Positions 16,792 to 24,784 of a DNA stretch of 64,000 bases are shown piece by piece. Made by a program: the position numbers and the translations under genes. This stretch comes from Mayfieldus sp963841445 (GTDB lineage Bacteria > Actinomycetota > Thermoleophilia > Solirubrobacterales > 70-9), in the NCBI GenBank assembly GCA_963841445.1, contig CAWJCP010000001.1, positions 124,001-188,000 on the forward strand. The letters are read 5' to 3'. The notes under the pieces were generated by a model. It was not told where the DNA came from. It ran no database searches and was given only the letters and a program-made list of their open reading frames with translations. Position 1 is the first letter of the stretch; each line of letters begins with the position of its first letter.

Positions 16792-18923
16792 TGAATTCCC
16801 CGCATCAGGTAGGCGAAGGCGACCTGCTCGTTGGAAGCTTCCTCATCGGCCGTGCGGACCCGCGTGGCTGTGCCGCCCCCGGCCTTGGCCTCCTCCCCTT
16901 TCGCCGCCTTGGAGTCAGGGAACAGCTTGTAGGCGCTGTTGAGGATGTAGTCGATCGACTTCGGGTTGATCGCGTAGAGCAACTGGCCGAGGGTGCCGAG
17001 CGGGGTCGCGATCCGCTTCGGCTTGTGGATGATCGCCTCGGAGATCATGTCGGCGGCCTTCTCCGGCGTGATCGTCGGGAAGCGGTCGTACATCTTCGTC
17101 GGCTTGATCATCGGCGTGCGGACGAGCGGCATGTTGATCGTCGTGATGTGGACCCCGTCGTCGATGATCTCCGAGGCGATGCAGCGCGAAAAGGCATCGA
17201 GGGCTGACTTCGATGCGACATAGGCGGAGAAGCGCGGGGTGTTCGTCTGCACGCCGATCGAGCTGATGTTGATGATGTGGCCGGCCTTGCGGTCGCGCAT
17301 CACCGGCAGCAGCTTCAGGATCAGCTTCACGGGCCCGTAGTAGTTGAGCTGAATCGTCCGCTCGTAGTCGTGGAAGCGGTCGTAGGAGAGCGCCACCGAG
17401 CGGCGGATCGAGCGCCCGGCGTTGTTGACCAGCACGTCTACGTGGCCGTGCTGGGCGAGCACCTCGTCGGCCATGCGGTCGAGATCGTCGAGGTCGGAGA
17501 GGTCGCAGGGATAGGCATAGGCGCGGCCGCCTCCGGCTTCGATCTGCTCACGAGCCGACTCGAGCTTCTCGGGGGTGCGCGCGACCAGCAGCACGATCCC
17601 GCCGGCATCGGCGATCTTCATCGCCGCCGAGCGGCCGATGCCCGAGGAGGCGCCGGTGACCATCACGACCTTGCCGCGGACCGCCGACTCCAGCGAGGCG
17701 GAGCCGAGGAAGTTGCGCCCAAAGCGCAGCCACTCGTCGGGGATCTGCTGCTCGAGCACCTGTGCGGCGCCGCTGACGAAGCCCCGGCGGCCGCGCACGG
17801 CGCCGAGCAGGGTGCGGTCGCCGAACAGGTCCGGGTCGAGGTGGCGCTCCCAGTAATCCCAGAGCTTGTCGGCGTAGGCCTCCAGCGGCGGCACGTGGAT
17901 GTCGGTGCCGGTCAGCGCCGCCTGGGTCTGGCGCGAATCGAAGTGAGTCGGGTAGTTGACGTAGGTCAGCACCGCCCGCGGCACCCCGAAGTCCGAGAGC
18001 GTGCGATCGACGATCGTTCCGGCCATCGGCACCGCCGTCATACCCATCCGCACGAGCGGGTCGGCGGCCTCGAGCACGGCGGCGGGGAGCCGGAACGAGG
18101 ACTGCGGCGCGTTGGCGGCGCGGGCGAAGATGTCGATCACCTCGCCGGCGCTGGGCGGGTTCGGGTCGGTGAGATGAAATGCGCGCCCATCCAGCCCCTC
18201 TTGATGGGCGATGTGGTCCATCGCCCGGACGACGAAGTCGACCGGGACGATGTTGATCTCGCGGCCCTCGACCCCGACCATCGGCATCCACTGCGGCACG
18301 ACGTTGCGGATCCGCCGGATCAGCTTGAAGAAGTAATAGGGGCCGTCGACCTTGTCCATCTCGCCGGTCTCGGAGTTGCCGACCACGATGCCGGGCCTGT
18401 AGACGCGCCAGGGCCGGGTCGACTCGTCGCGAACCACGCCCTCGGAGTCGTGCTTGGTGCGGAAGTAGGGGTGGACGTCGAGGTTCTCCGCCTCCTCGAA
18501 CATGTCCTCGCGCCAGTTGCCATGAAACAGTCCGGCGGCGGCGATCGAGCTGACCATGTGGACGGTGCCCGCCTCGACCGCCTCAGCGAGCTCGAGCATG
18601 TGCCGGGTCCCCTCGACGTTGGCGACCCGCTGACTCTCGGTATCGGCGGTCATGTCGTAGACGGCGGCGAAGTGAAAGAGGTGATCGACCCCTCCGCGCA
18701 GCATCTCTGAGTCCTCGTCGGAGACGCCGAGGTTCGGCTCCGAGATGTCGCCGACGATTCCGACGACCCGTTCCTCGTCGACGCCCCAGCGCCGGCGCAG
18801 CTCCTCCAGCCGCCCTTTCGACCCCTCGCGGACCAGCGCGTAGACGGTTCCCTCGCGCTGCAACAGCAGGTCGACGAGGTTGCGGCCGAGAAAGCCGGTC
18901 GCGCCGGTGACGAAATAGCTCAT
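16785..18923 (-). CDS. Two-domain fatty acyl-CoA reductase (extended SDR + classical SDR)
   Basis: The 712-residue protein begins with an extended Rossmann domain: TGATGFLGRNL, the catalytic-type Tyr/Lys in HPYFRTKHDSEG, and YRPGIVVGNS. A linker to about residue 410 is followed by a second, classical SDR domain: VTGASSGIGRSAAMKIA, NNAGRSIRRS, the ISSIG Ser and YVASKSALDAF Tyr/Lys. This is the arrangement of mycobacterial AcrA1 (Rv3391) and marine-type fatty acyl-CoA reductases, which make fatty aldehyde and alcohol with NADPH. It overlaps the start of the AGPS-like gene by a few bases (CTGGTAA), so both are one transcript. A zinc-ribbon gene is divergent upstream. Confidence 0.88.
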   Translation of the reverse strand: MSYFVTGATGFLGRNLVDLLLQREGTVYALVREGSKGRLEELRRRWGVDEERVVGIVGDISEPNLGVSDEDSEMLRGGVDHLFHFAAVYDMTADTESQRVANVEGTRHMLELAEAVEAGTVHMVSSIAAAGLFHGNWREDMFEEAENLDVHPYFRTKHDSEGVVRDESTRPWRVYRPGIVVGNSETGEMDKVDGPYYFFKLIRRIRNVVPQWMPMVGVEGREINIVPVDFVVRAMDHIAHQEGLDGRAFHLTDPNPPSAGEVIDIFARAANAPQSSFRLPAAVLEAADPLVRMGMTAVPMAGTIVDRTLSDFGVPRAVLTYVNYPTHFDSRQTQAALTGTDIHVPPLEAYADKLWDYWERHLDPDLFGDRTLLGAVRGRRGFVSGAAQVLEQQIPDEWLRFGRNFLGSASLESAVRGKVVMVTGASSGIGRSAAMKIADAGGIVLLVARTPEKLESAREQIEAGGGRAYAYPCDLSDLDDLDRMADEVLAQHGHVDVLVNNAGRSIRRSVALSYDRFHDYERTIQLNYYGPVKLILKLLPVMRDRKAGHIINISSIGVQTNTPRFSAYVASKSALDAFSRCIASEIIDDGVHITTINMPLVRTPMIKPTKMYDRFPTITPEKAADMISEAIIHKPKRIATPLGTLGQLLYAINPKSIDYILNSAYKLFPDSKAAKGEEAKAGGGTATRVRTADEEASNEQVAFAYLMRGIHW

Positions 18924-18967
18924 GCAGTACCCAGCATGGTCCTCGTTTCCACGCTAATAGCGCACCC

Positions 18968-18980
18968 TACACTCTGCTTT
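18968..18980 (+). promoter_or_regulatory. -10 element of a leaderless transcript
   Basis: TACACT at 18968-18973 lies exactly 7 nt before GTG 18981. This fits the actinobacterial TANNNT-N7-start pattern, in which transcription begins at the start codon. No ribosome site precedes the GTG. Confidence 0.5.
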
Positions 18981-19277
18981 GTGGCCTTACATCTCGACCC
19001 CTTCGAGTCACAGCCGCTGCCCGGCGAGCAAAAGGTCCGCGCCGCCGACATCCGCCACGAGTGGAAGGTGTCGAGGGACGGGGTCGAGGTGATCGCCCAT
19101 GGGGCTCTCATCTGCCCGGATTGCGACGCCCCGCAGGTGATCGCGGCCCCGCTGCCGGCGGGATCGCGGCAGGTCTGCGGGTTCTGCGGTCACGACGGCA
19201 GGGCGCGGGAGTTCCTCGTGCGGGACATTTTTGACACCGTCGCCAACGAGGCCTATCTGATCGCGCGGCTCGCCTAG
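18981..19277 (+). CDS. Small zinc-ribbon protein of unknown function
   Basis: The 98-residue protein starts VALHLDPFESQPLPGEQ at GTG 18981. An upstream in-frame ATG at 18936 would sit inside the promoter of the divergent reductase. Two CxxC pairs, CPDC and CGFC (GFCGH follows), form a probable zinc ribbon at about residues 53-77. It ends EAYLIARLA. It may be a small nucleic-acid or protein-binding factor; nothing more can be said. It is followed by the 2-oxoglutarate dehydrogenase gene after 85 bp. Confidence 0.65.
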   Translation: MALHLDPFESQPLPGEQKVRAADIRHEWKVSRDGVEVIAHGALICPDCDAPQVIAAPLPAGSRQVCGFCGHDGRAREFLVRDIFDTVANEAYLIARLA

Positions 19278-19302
19278 ACTCAAGGCCAGAGGTGAATGCG
19301 TC

Positions 19303-20158
19303 GAGCAGAGCGAACGCAGTGAGCGGTTGCGAGGCGACTGGCTGGGTGGGGGTGTTGACTGTATGAGCGTCGAGATTCAGATGCCCCAGATGGGCGAGTC
19401 GGTGAGCGAGGGCACCGTTCTCGAGTGGCACGTCTCCGAGGGCGACTCGGTCGAGGAGGGGCAGACGGTGGTCGAGGTGTCGACCGACAAGGTCGACGCC
19501 GAGGTCCCCGCTCCCGAGGACGGCGTGATCAGCAAGATCGTCGCCCAGCCCGACGAGACGGTCGCGGTCGGCGCGGTCCTGGCCGAGCTCGAGCCCGGGG
19601 AGGTCGACGCATCGGGCAACGGCGCCGCCCAGCGGTCAGAGCAAACTGAGGCTGAGCAGGGTTCCAGCGACCCCGGCACGCCCGGACGCGAAGCGGAGGA
19701 CGTGCCGGGCGGTGATTCTGCGTCCAGTCAAGGGCCGAGCGGAGCGAGTCCGCGAGCGGAAAATGACTCAGGAGCATCAACCGCCACCGCGACCACCGAC
19801 GACGCGAGCGTCAGCGCCGGCGCGACGACCGAAGCGGGCGAGCTTCAGGTCGTGATGCCGGAGATGGGCGAGTCGGTCAGCGAGGGCACGGTTCTCGAGT
19901 GGCACGTCGCCGAGGGAGACTCGGTGGAGGAGGGGCAGACGATCGTCGAGGTCTCGACCGACAAGGTCGACGCCGAGGTTCCCGCCCCGACCGGCGGAGT
20001 GGTCACGAAGATCGCCGCCCAACCCGACGAGACGATCGCTGTCGGCGCCGTCCTCGCGGAGATCGCACCCGGAGAGGGAAGCGGCGCAGACCCGGCCGCG
20101 GCGGACGCGGAACGAGGCGCGAGTGATGGAGATGGTTCTGGTCGAGCGCGGAGCGAGC
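19303..20158. repeat. Dispersed GAGCGxAGCGAGC-type short repeat (kgd copies)
   Basis: Related short sequences occur upstream of kgd (about 19303-19326, GAGCAGAGCGAACGCAGTGAGC), in its first linker (19737-19749, GAGCGGAGCGAGT) and in its second linker (20144-20158, GAGCGCGGAGCGAGC). Further copies lie inside the AGPS-like gene (15619-15631) and the saccharopine-dehydrogenase-like gene (46511-46524). In the genes they keep the frame and encode polar Ser/Ala/Arg/Asp-rich loops. Confidence 0.45.
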
Positions 20159-23100
20159 AGAGCACGCGGCCGGAAATAGATTCAGGCAACGGTGCCAAGG
20201 CGACTCCCGTCGCCCGCCGCGTCGCCGCGGAGCGGGGAATCGACCTCACCAGAGTCAATGGCTCGGGCGCCGGAGGCAAGGTGACCAAGGCAGACGTGCT
20301 CGCGGCGGCGGACGGCGACGGCGCCGCGCCCGCGAAGGTTGCTGCGCCCGGCGAGGCGAAGCCGTTGCGCGGGCCGGCCGGGATGCTCGTCAAGGCGATG
20401 GAAGAGAGCCGCAGCGTCCCCACGGCGACCTCGTTTCGAACCGTAGCCGTCGACACGCTCGACGCGAAGCGCAAGGCGCTCAACGGGGTGCTCGCCGAGC
20501 GCGGGACCAAGGTCTCCTTCACCCATCTGATCGCCTGGGCGATCGTCAAGTCGGCGATCGAGTGGCCGGTGATGGCGCGGTCCTTCGAGGAGCGCGACGG
20601 AAAGCCGCACTTGATCGAGCCCGGCTCGGTGAACCTCGGGATCGCCGTCGACGTCGAGCGAAGCGACGGCTCGCGCAGCCTCATGGTCCCCTGCGTCAAG
20701 GGCGCCGACGGCCTCGACTTCAAGAGCTTTCACGGCTACTACGAGGAGTTGATCAACAAGACCCGCGAGAACAAGCTCACCGCCGACGACTTCCAGGGCA
20801 CCAACGTCTCGCTGACCAATCCCGGTGGGCTCGGCACGATCGCCTCGGTGCCGCGGTTGATGAAGGGCCAGGGCACGATCGTCGCGACCGGGTCGATCGC
20901 CTACCCGGCGGAGTGGGCGCACGCGTCGGCGGACAGGATCAGGCAACTCGGCATCTCGAAGGTGATGACCCTCACCTCGACCTACGACCACCGGATCATC
21001 CAGGGCGCCGAGTCGGGCTCGTTCCTGGGCCGGATCGAGGAGCTGCTGCAGGGCGGGGACGAATTCTACGAGTCGGTGGCCCGGGATCTCGGGCTCGACG
21101 AGGCCACCGTGTCGACCGCGCATCCCGCGTCCGCATCTGCGCCTCCGCTCAGCGCGGCCGCACCGACGGCGCCCGGCGCACCCGGGCACCCTGGCGAGGA
21201 GCTCCTGCAGGCGGTGCAGGCCGCGACCTCGCTGCTGAAGGCCTACCGGACGCACGGCCACCTCGCCGCCCACCTCGACCCGCTCGGCACCGAGCCGAAG
21301 GGCGACCCGGCGCTCGAGCCCGAGACCCTCAACCTGACCCCAGAGCTGATGGCGCAGATCCCCGCCGACATCCTCCGCATCGGCGTCGCCGGCGAGACCC
21401 TGCTCGAGGCGCTGCCGCGGATGCGCGCCGTCTATTGCGGCACGATGGCCTACCAGATCGAGCACCTCTCCTCGCATCAGCAGCGGGTCTGGCTGCGCGA
21501 GATGATCGAGACCGGCGCCCATCGCCAGCCCCTCAGCGACGCGGAGCGCAAAGCCTTGCTGGCGAGGCTGATCGAGGTCTTCGGGTTCGAGCGCTTCCTC
21601 GAGAAGGCCTATCTGGGACAGAAGATGTTCTCGATCGAGGGGCTCGACGCGATCGTGCCGATGCTCGACGAGGTGGCGACCCTGGCGCGGCGCGCCGACG
21701 CTTCGGAAGTGGTCTTCGGGATGGCGCATCGCGGCCGGCTCAGCGTCCTCGCCCACACCCTCGGGCGGTCACTGGAATCGATCCTGGCCGAGTTCGAGGG
21801 CAGCAAGGCGATCGAGGCCGTCAAGGCCGTGGCGGCGATACCGCAGGGCGGAACGGGCGACGTCAAGTACCACTACGGCCACATCGGCCGCTTCGAGACC
21901 TCCGACGGCGAGGAGATCGCCGTCGGCCTCTATCCGAACCCGAGCCACCTCGAGTACGTCGACCCGGTGGTCACCGGCGCGGCGCGGGCCCGACAGACGG
22001 TCCGCGACGGGGCGAATCTCGAACACGACCCGAGCCTGGCGCTGCCGGTGCTGCTGCACGGTGATGCCGCCTTCCCGGCGCAGGGAGTCGTCTCGGAGAC
22101 GCTCAACCTGCAATCGCTGCGCGGCTACGCGACCGGCGGCACCGTGCACATCATCCAGAACAACCAGGTGGGCTTCACCACGGATCCGCAGGAGGCCCGC
22201 TCGACCCCCTACGCGGCCGACATGGCGAAGGGCTTCAACGTCCCGATCATCCACGTCAACGCCGACGACGTCGAAGCCTGCATCGGCGCGGTGCGGCTGG
22301 CGATGGCCTACCGCAAGCGCTGGGGCCGCGACGTCGTCATCGACCTGATCGGCTACCGCCGCTACGGCCACAACGAGACCGACGAGCCCGCCTACACGCA
22401 GCCCCTGATGGCGGCGGCGATCAAGCAGCACCCGCCTGTCTCCGAGATCTACGCCGAGAAGCTGATCTCGGACGGGGTCGTCTCGGCGGAGGACGCCGAG
22501 AAATCCACGAAGGCACGGCAGGTGGAGCTCTCAGACACGCTGAAGGAGCTGCGCCGCAAGATGGAGACGGGCGAATACGAGGACCCGACCAAGACGACCG
22601 GCACCGGCGAGCTCGACCGCAGCGCCAGCCCGAGCGTCGACACCAACGTCTCCGTCAACCGGCTCGAGTCGCTCAACGAGCAGCTGCTCGCGGTGCCCGA
22701 CAGCTTCACGATCCACCGCAAGCTGCGCAAGCCGCTCGACAAGCGCCGCGACGCGCTCCGCAGCGGCGGGATCGAGTTCGGGCATGCCGAGTCGCTCGCC
22801 TTCGCGTCGCTGCTGACCGAGGGCGTCCACATCCGGCTCACCGGCCAGGACTCCGAGCGCGGCACCTTCTCGCACCGCCACCTCGTCCTGCACGACGAGA
22901 AGACCGGCCTGCGCTACTGCCCGATGCAGCACCTCGACGCCGCCGAGGCGCCGTTCGAGCTTCACAACAGCCCGCTTTCGGAGGCCGCCTGCCTCGGCTT
23001 CGAGTACGGCTACTCGGCCGCCGAGCCCGACTCGCTGATTCTCTGGGAGGCGCAGTTCGGCGACTTCGACAACGCGGCGCAGGTGATCATCGACAGCTTC

Positions 23101-23823
23101 ATCGCCTCCGGCGAGGCGAAATGGGGCCAGACGAAGCGGCTTACGCTGCTGCTCCCGCACGGGTACGAGGGCGGCGGGCCGGAGCACTCCAGCGCCCGGA
23201 TCGAGCGCTTCCTCGCGCTCGCCGCCGAGGGCAACATCCGGATCGCCAACCCCAGCACCGCCGCCCAGTACTTCCACCTGCTGCGCCGCCAGGCGCTGAT
23301 CAAGAAGGCGCGGCCGCTGATCGTCTTCACCCCGAAGAGCCTGCTGCGCCTCGACCGCGCCAGCTCCAGCTTCTCCGATCTCACCGAGGGCCAGTTCCAC
23401 TTCGTGCTCGACGACCCGCACGCAACCGAGCGCCGCGAGAAGATCGAGCGGCTGGTCCTCTGCAGCGGAAAGATCTACTGGGAGATGGACGCCAGCGAGC
23501 GCCGCAAGGACGCCGAGAGCGTCGCCATCGCAAGGGTCGAGCTGCTCTACCCGTTCGCGCGCGATCAGGTCAAGGCGGTGATCGACTCGTACCCCAACCT
23601 CAAGGAGGTGCTATGGGTCCAGGAGGAGCCGAAGAACATGGGCGAGTGGAAGATCATGTGGCGCCGGCTCCCCGACCTGCTGCCCGAGGGCGTCGAGCTC
23701 AGCTACGTGGGCCGGCCGGAGCGGGCGAGCCCCGGCGAGGGCTACTCCGGCGCCCACGCCCACGAGCAGGAGCGAATCGTGCTCGCGGCGCTGACTCCGC
23801 AAGAGCCTTCGACGGATCGTTAG
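19363..23823 (+). CDS. kgd: 2-oxoglutarate dehydrogenase, fused lipoyl2-PSBD-E2-E1 (Kgd/OdhA type)
   Basis: This chain of 1486 residues joins the E2 and E1 parts of the TCA-cycle complex. In order: lipoyl domain 1 (about 1-80, Lys43 in TDKVDAE); a Ser/Glu-rich linker; lipoyl domain 2 (about 160-235, Lys201 in the same motif); a second linker; and a peripheral-subunit-binding domain (ATPVARRVAAERGIDL, about 279-315). The acyltransferase domain follows to about residue 585, with the catalytic His in TYDHRIIQGAESG. The thiamine-dependent E1 starts near 615 (LLKAYRTHGHLAAHLDPLG) and has GMAHRGRLSVLAH, GDAAFPAQGVVSE, NNQVGFTT, YRRYGHNETDEP and EPKNMGEW. Mycobacterial Kgd and corynebacterial OdhA lack lipoyl domains, so this form may need only E3. 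ATG 19363 is preceded by G-rich sequence but no clear ribosome site. Confidence 0.94.
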   Translation: MSVEIQMPQMGESVSEGTVLEWHVSEGDSVEEGQTVVEVSTDKVDAEVPAPEDGVISKIVAQPDETVAVGAVLAELEPGEVDASGNGAAQRSEQTEAEQGSSDPGTPGREAEDVPGGDSASSQGPSGASPRAENDSGASTATATTDDASVSAGATTEAGELQVVMPEMGESVSEGTVLEWHVAEGDSVEEGQTIVEVSTDKVDAEVPAPTGGVVTKIAAQPDETIAVGAVLAEIAPGEGSGADPAAADAERGASDGDGSGRARSEQSTRPEIDSGNGAKATPVARRVAAERGIDLTRVNGSGAGGKVTKADVLAAADGDGAAPAKVAAPGEAKPLRGPAGMLVKAMEESRSVPTATSFRTVAVDTLDAKRKALNGVLAERGTKVSFTHLIAWAIVKSAIEWPVMARSFEERDGKPHLIEPGSVNLGIAVDVERSDGSRSLMVPCVKGADGLDFKSFHGYYEELINKTRENKLTADDFQGTNVSLTNPGGLGTIASVPRLMKGQGTIVATGSIAYPAEWAHASADRIRQLGISKVMTLTSTYDHRIIQGAESGSFLGRIEELLQGGDEFYESVARDLGLDEATVSTAHPASASAPPLSAAAPTAPGAPGHPGEELLQAVQAATSLLKAYRTHGHLAAHLDPLGTEPKGDPALEPETLNLTPELMAQIPADILRIGVAGETLLEALPRMRAVYCGTMAYQIEHLSSHQQRVWLREMIETGAHRQPLSDAERKALLARLIEVFGFERFLEKAYLGQKMFSIEGLDAIVPMLDEVATLARRADASEVVFGMAHRGRLSVLAHTLGRSLESILAEFEGSKAIEAVKAVAAIPQGGTGDVKYHYGHIGRFETSDGEEIAVGLYPNPSHLEYVDPVVTGAARARQTVRDGANLEHDPSLALPVLLHGDAAFPAQGVVSETLNLQSLRGYATGGTVHIIQNNQVGFTTDPQEARSTPYAADMAKGFNVPIIHVNADDVEACIGAVRLAMAYRKRWGRDVVIDLIGYRRYGHNETDEPAYTQPLMAAAIKQHPPVSEIYAEKLISDGVVSAEDAEKSTKARQVELSDTLKELRRKMETGEYEDPTKTTGTGELDRSASPSVDTNVSVNRLESLNEQLLAVPDSFTIHRKLRKPLDKRRDALRSGGIEFGHAESLAFASLLTEGVHIRLTGQDSERGTFSHRHLVLHDEKTGLRYCPMQHLDAAEAPFELHNSPLSEAACLGFEYGYSAAEPDSLILWEAQFGDFDNAAQVIIDSFIASGEAKWGQTKRLTLLLPHGYEGGGPEHSSARIERFLALAAEGNIRIANPSTAAQYFHLLRRQALIKKARPLIVFTPKSLLRLDRASSSFSDLTEGQFHFVLDDPHATERREKIERLVLCSGKIYWEMDASERRKDAESVAIARVELLYPFARDQVKAVIDSYPNLKEVLWVQEEPKNMGEWKIMWRRLPDLLPEGVELSYVGRPERASPGEGYSGAHAHEQERIVLAALTPQEPSTDR

Positions 23824-23824
23824 A

Positions 23825-23843
23825 GCGCCTCGCCTAGGGGCGC
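23825..23843 (+). terminator. Hairpin directly after kgd
   Basis: GCGCCTC (23825-23831) can pair with GGGGCGC (23837-23843), one G-U pair, around a 5-nt loop, starting two bases after the TAG stop. No U-run follows, so it may be a transcript-end stabiliser rather than a true intrinsic terminator. The rest of 23844-24070 shows no gene I can support. Confidence 0.3.
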
Positions 23844-24070
23844 GGCCGGGCGGCCACCCGCGGAGCCGGGCGCTTGGCCCCAACCGGCCGTGGCACGATC
23901 ACGGCGACGAGCCTGGGCGAGGCAGCTGCGCGGGGACTGTTGCTTGAGATCGGTGGATTCATTCTCCGCATTTTCCGTGCTCGCCATGCCTGGGCATATG
24001 GCCCGCTGGACAAAGATCGCAGCCCCGGACTTGGACCCGCGGGCCAGAGCCAGGTCTATCGTGGGCGTCG

Positions 24071-24424
24071 ATGGCGCGCAGCTCCGACGCATTGCGAAAG
24101 CCGGTCCCGGGTCGCCTCTTCGCGTGGGTCAAGTGGGCCTCCTGGGTCGAGCTGACGATCTTTGCGGCGCTGATCGCCTTCTGGCTTCTGCCCGGGTTCG
24201 ACCGCGAGACCTTCATCTTCGGCCTCACCCACGGGATCGGCTACGTGCTGCTGTGCCTGCTGATCTGGATCGCGGCGGTCCGCCGCGAAGCGCCCTACAC
24301 GCTGCTGGCGGCGACCCTGACCCCGGTCGGTCCGGTCGGCAGCGTGATCGCGATCGAGCTGATCGAGCGAAAAGGTTGGGGAATTGCGGACGAGCCAGGC
24401 GCGGATGCGCAAGCTCGGGGTTGA
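24071..24424 (+). CDS. DUF3817-like small integral membrane protein
   Basis: The 117-residue protein has three hydrophobic segments: about 20-41 (VKWASWVELTIFAALIAFWLLP), 51-70 (THGIGYVLLCLLIWIAAVRR) and 76-97. The first begins with the W-x-x-x-E pattern and the second with the HG motif typical of DUF3817 proteins. The start ATG 24071 has TATCGT 8 nt upstream (24057-24062) and no ribosome site. Its stop codon overlaps the -35 box of the RNA promoter that follows. Function unknown. Confidence 0.75.
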   Translation: MARSSDALRKPVPGRLFAWVKWASWVELTIFAALIAFWLLPGFDRETFIFGLTHGIGYVLLCLLIWIAAVRREAPYTLLAATLTPVGPVGSVIAIELIERKGWGIADEPGADAQARG

Positions 24425-24449
24425 CGCGCACCCCCCTCGCATCTATAGA
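24421..24449 (+). promoter_or_regulatory. Strong sigma-70-type promoter
   Basis: TTGACG at 24421-24426, a 17-bp spacer, and TATAGA at 24444-24449 make the best housekeeping promoter in the window. Transcription would begin near 24455-24457. No open reading frame with a ribosome site follows; the structured RNA candidate does. Confidence 0.7.
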
Positions 24450-24455
24450 ATCGAG

Positions 24456-24700
24456 TAGCCGAGGGAGTCAAAACTCGTCCCTGACGGCTTTGCCCAGGGG
24501 ACGGACGCGTCGGCATCCCTCCCTGGCTACCGACGCGCTGGCGCGGTGTGCGGTCGTGCGGACCCCCTGCCTCCCACGACCCCACCGCGCCAATTCTTCG
24601 GGTACTGAACGGCAATCGGGAGCACTCACGGTGCCAACGGGCACTGGGCCGCGGCCACGGAATCCGCAGCGGACTGGAGGACGCGGAGGTGCTCCCTGAC
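24456..24700 (+). ncRNA. Candidate structured small RNA with C-rich loops
   Basis: The stretch after the strong promoter folds by eye into several stems. Hairpin 1 pairs GCCG (24458-24461) with CGGC (24485-24488) and AGGGA (24462-24466) with TCCCT (24478-24482). Hairpin 2 pairs CGCGTCGG (24506-24513) with CCGACGCG (24530-24537) around the 16-nt loop CATCCCTCCCTGGCTA. Hairpin 3 pairs GGCGCGGTG (24540-24548) with CACCGCGCC (24583-24591) and GGTCGTG (24552-24558) with CACGACC (24575-24581), again around a 16-nt loop, CGGACCCCCTGCCTCC. A further long-range stem, GGGAGCAC (24618-24625) with GTGCTCCC (24689-24696), encloses small hairpins at 24631-24644 and 24663-24673. Two C-rich loops recall the actinobacterial 6C RNA. 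The 3' end is uncertain. The remaining bases to 24784 show no supported gene. Confidence 0.55.
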
Positions 24701-24784
24701 GGCAGCGAGGCGGCCGACGACACGGAGCTCGTAGGCGCCGCGGCGGCGTTGCTGGCGTGATGAATCGCTCAGCAATACAGCGGT

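Noticed and set aside
15103..18923. DprE1/DprE2 pair next to a DPPR-synthase-type UbiA
   Set aside because: The flavoprotein has the AGPS-type WGWG start and HHH loop and an FAD-oxidase C-terminal domain, and the reductase has two SDR domains. DprE1 and DprE2 have neither.
24456..24700. RNase P RNA, tmRNA or SRP RNA
   Set aside because: None of the conserved blocks of these RNAs (GAGGAAAGTCC, ACAGAA, tRNA-like ends, GGAAGCAGC) is present.
24548..24760. An open frame ending in VGAAAALLA with two stops, resembling a tmRNA tag
   Set aside because: No tRNA-Ala-like ends, no T-loop sequence and no resume codon context were found. The resemblance is only in Ala/Leu-rich codons.
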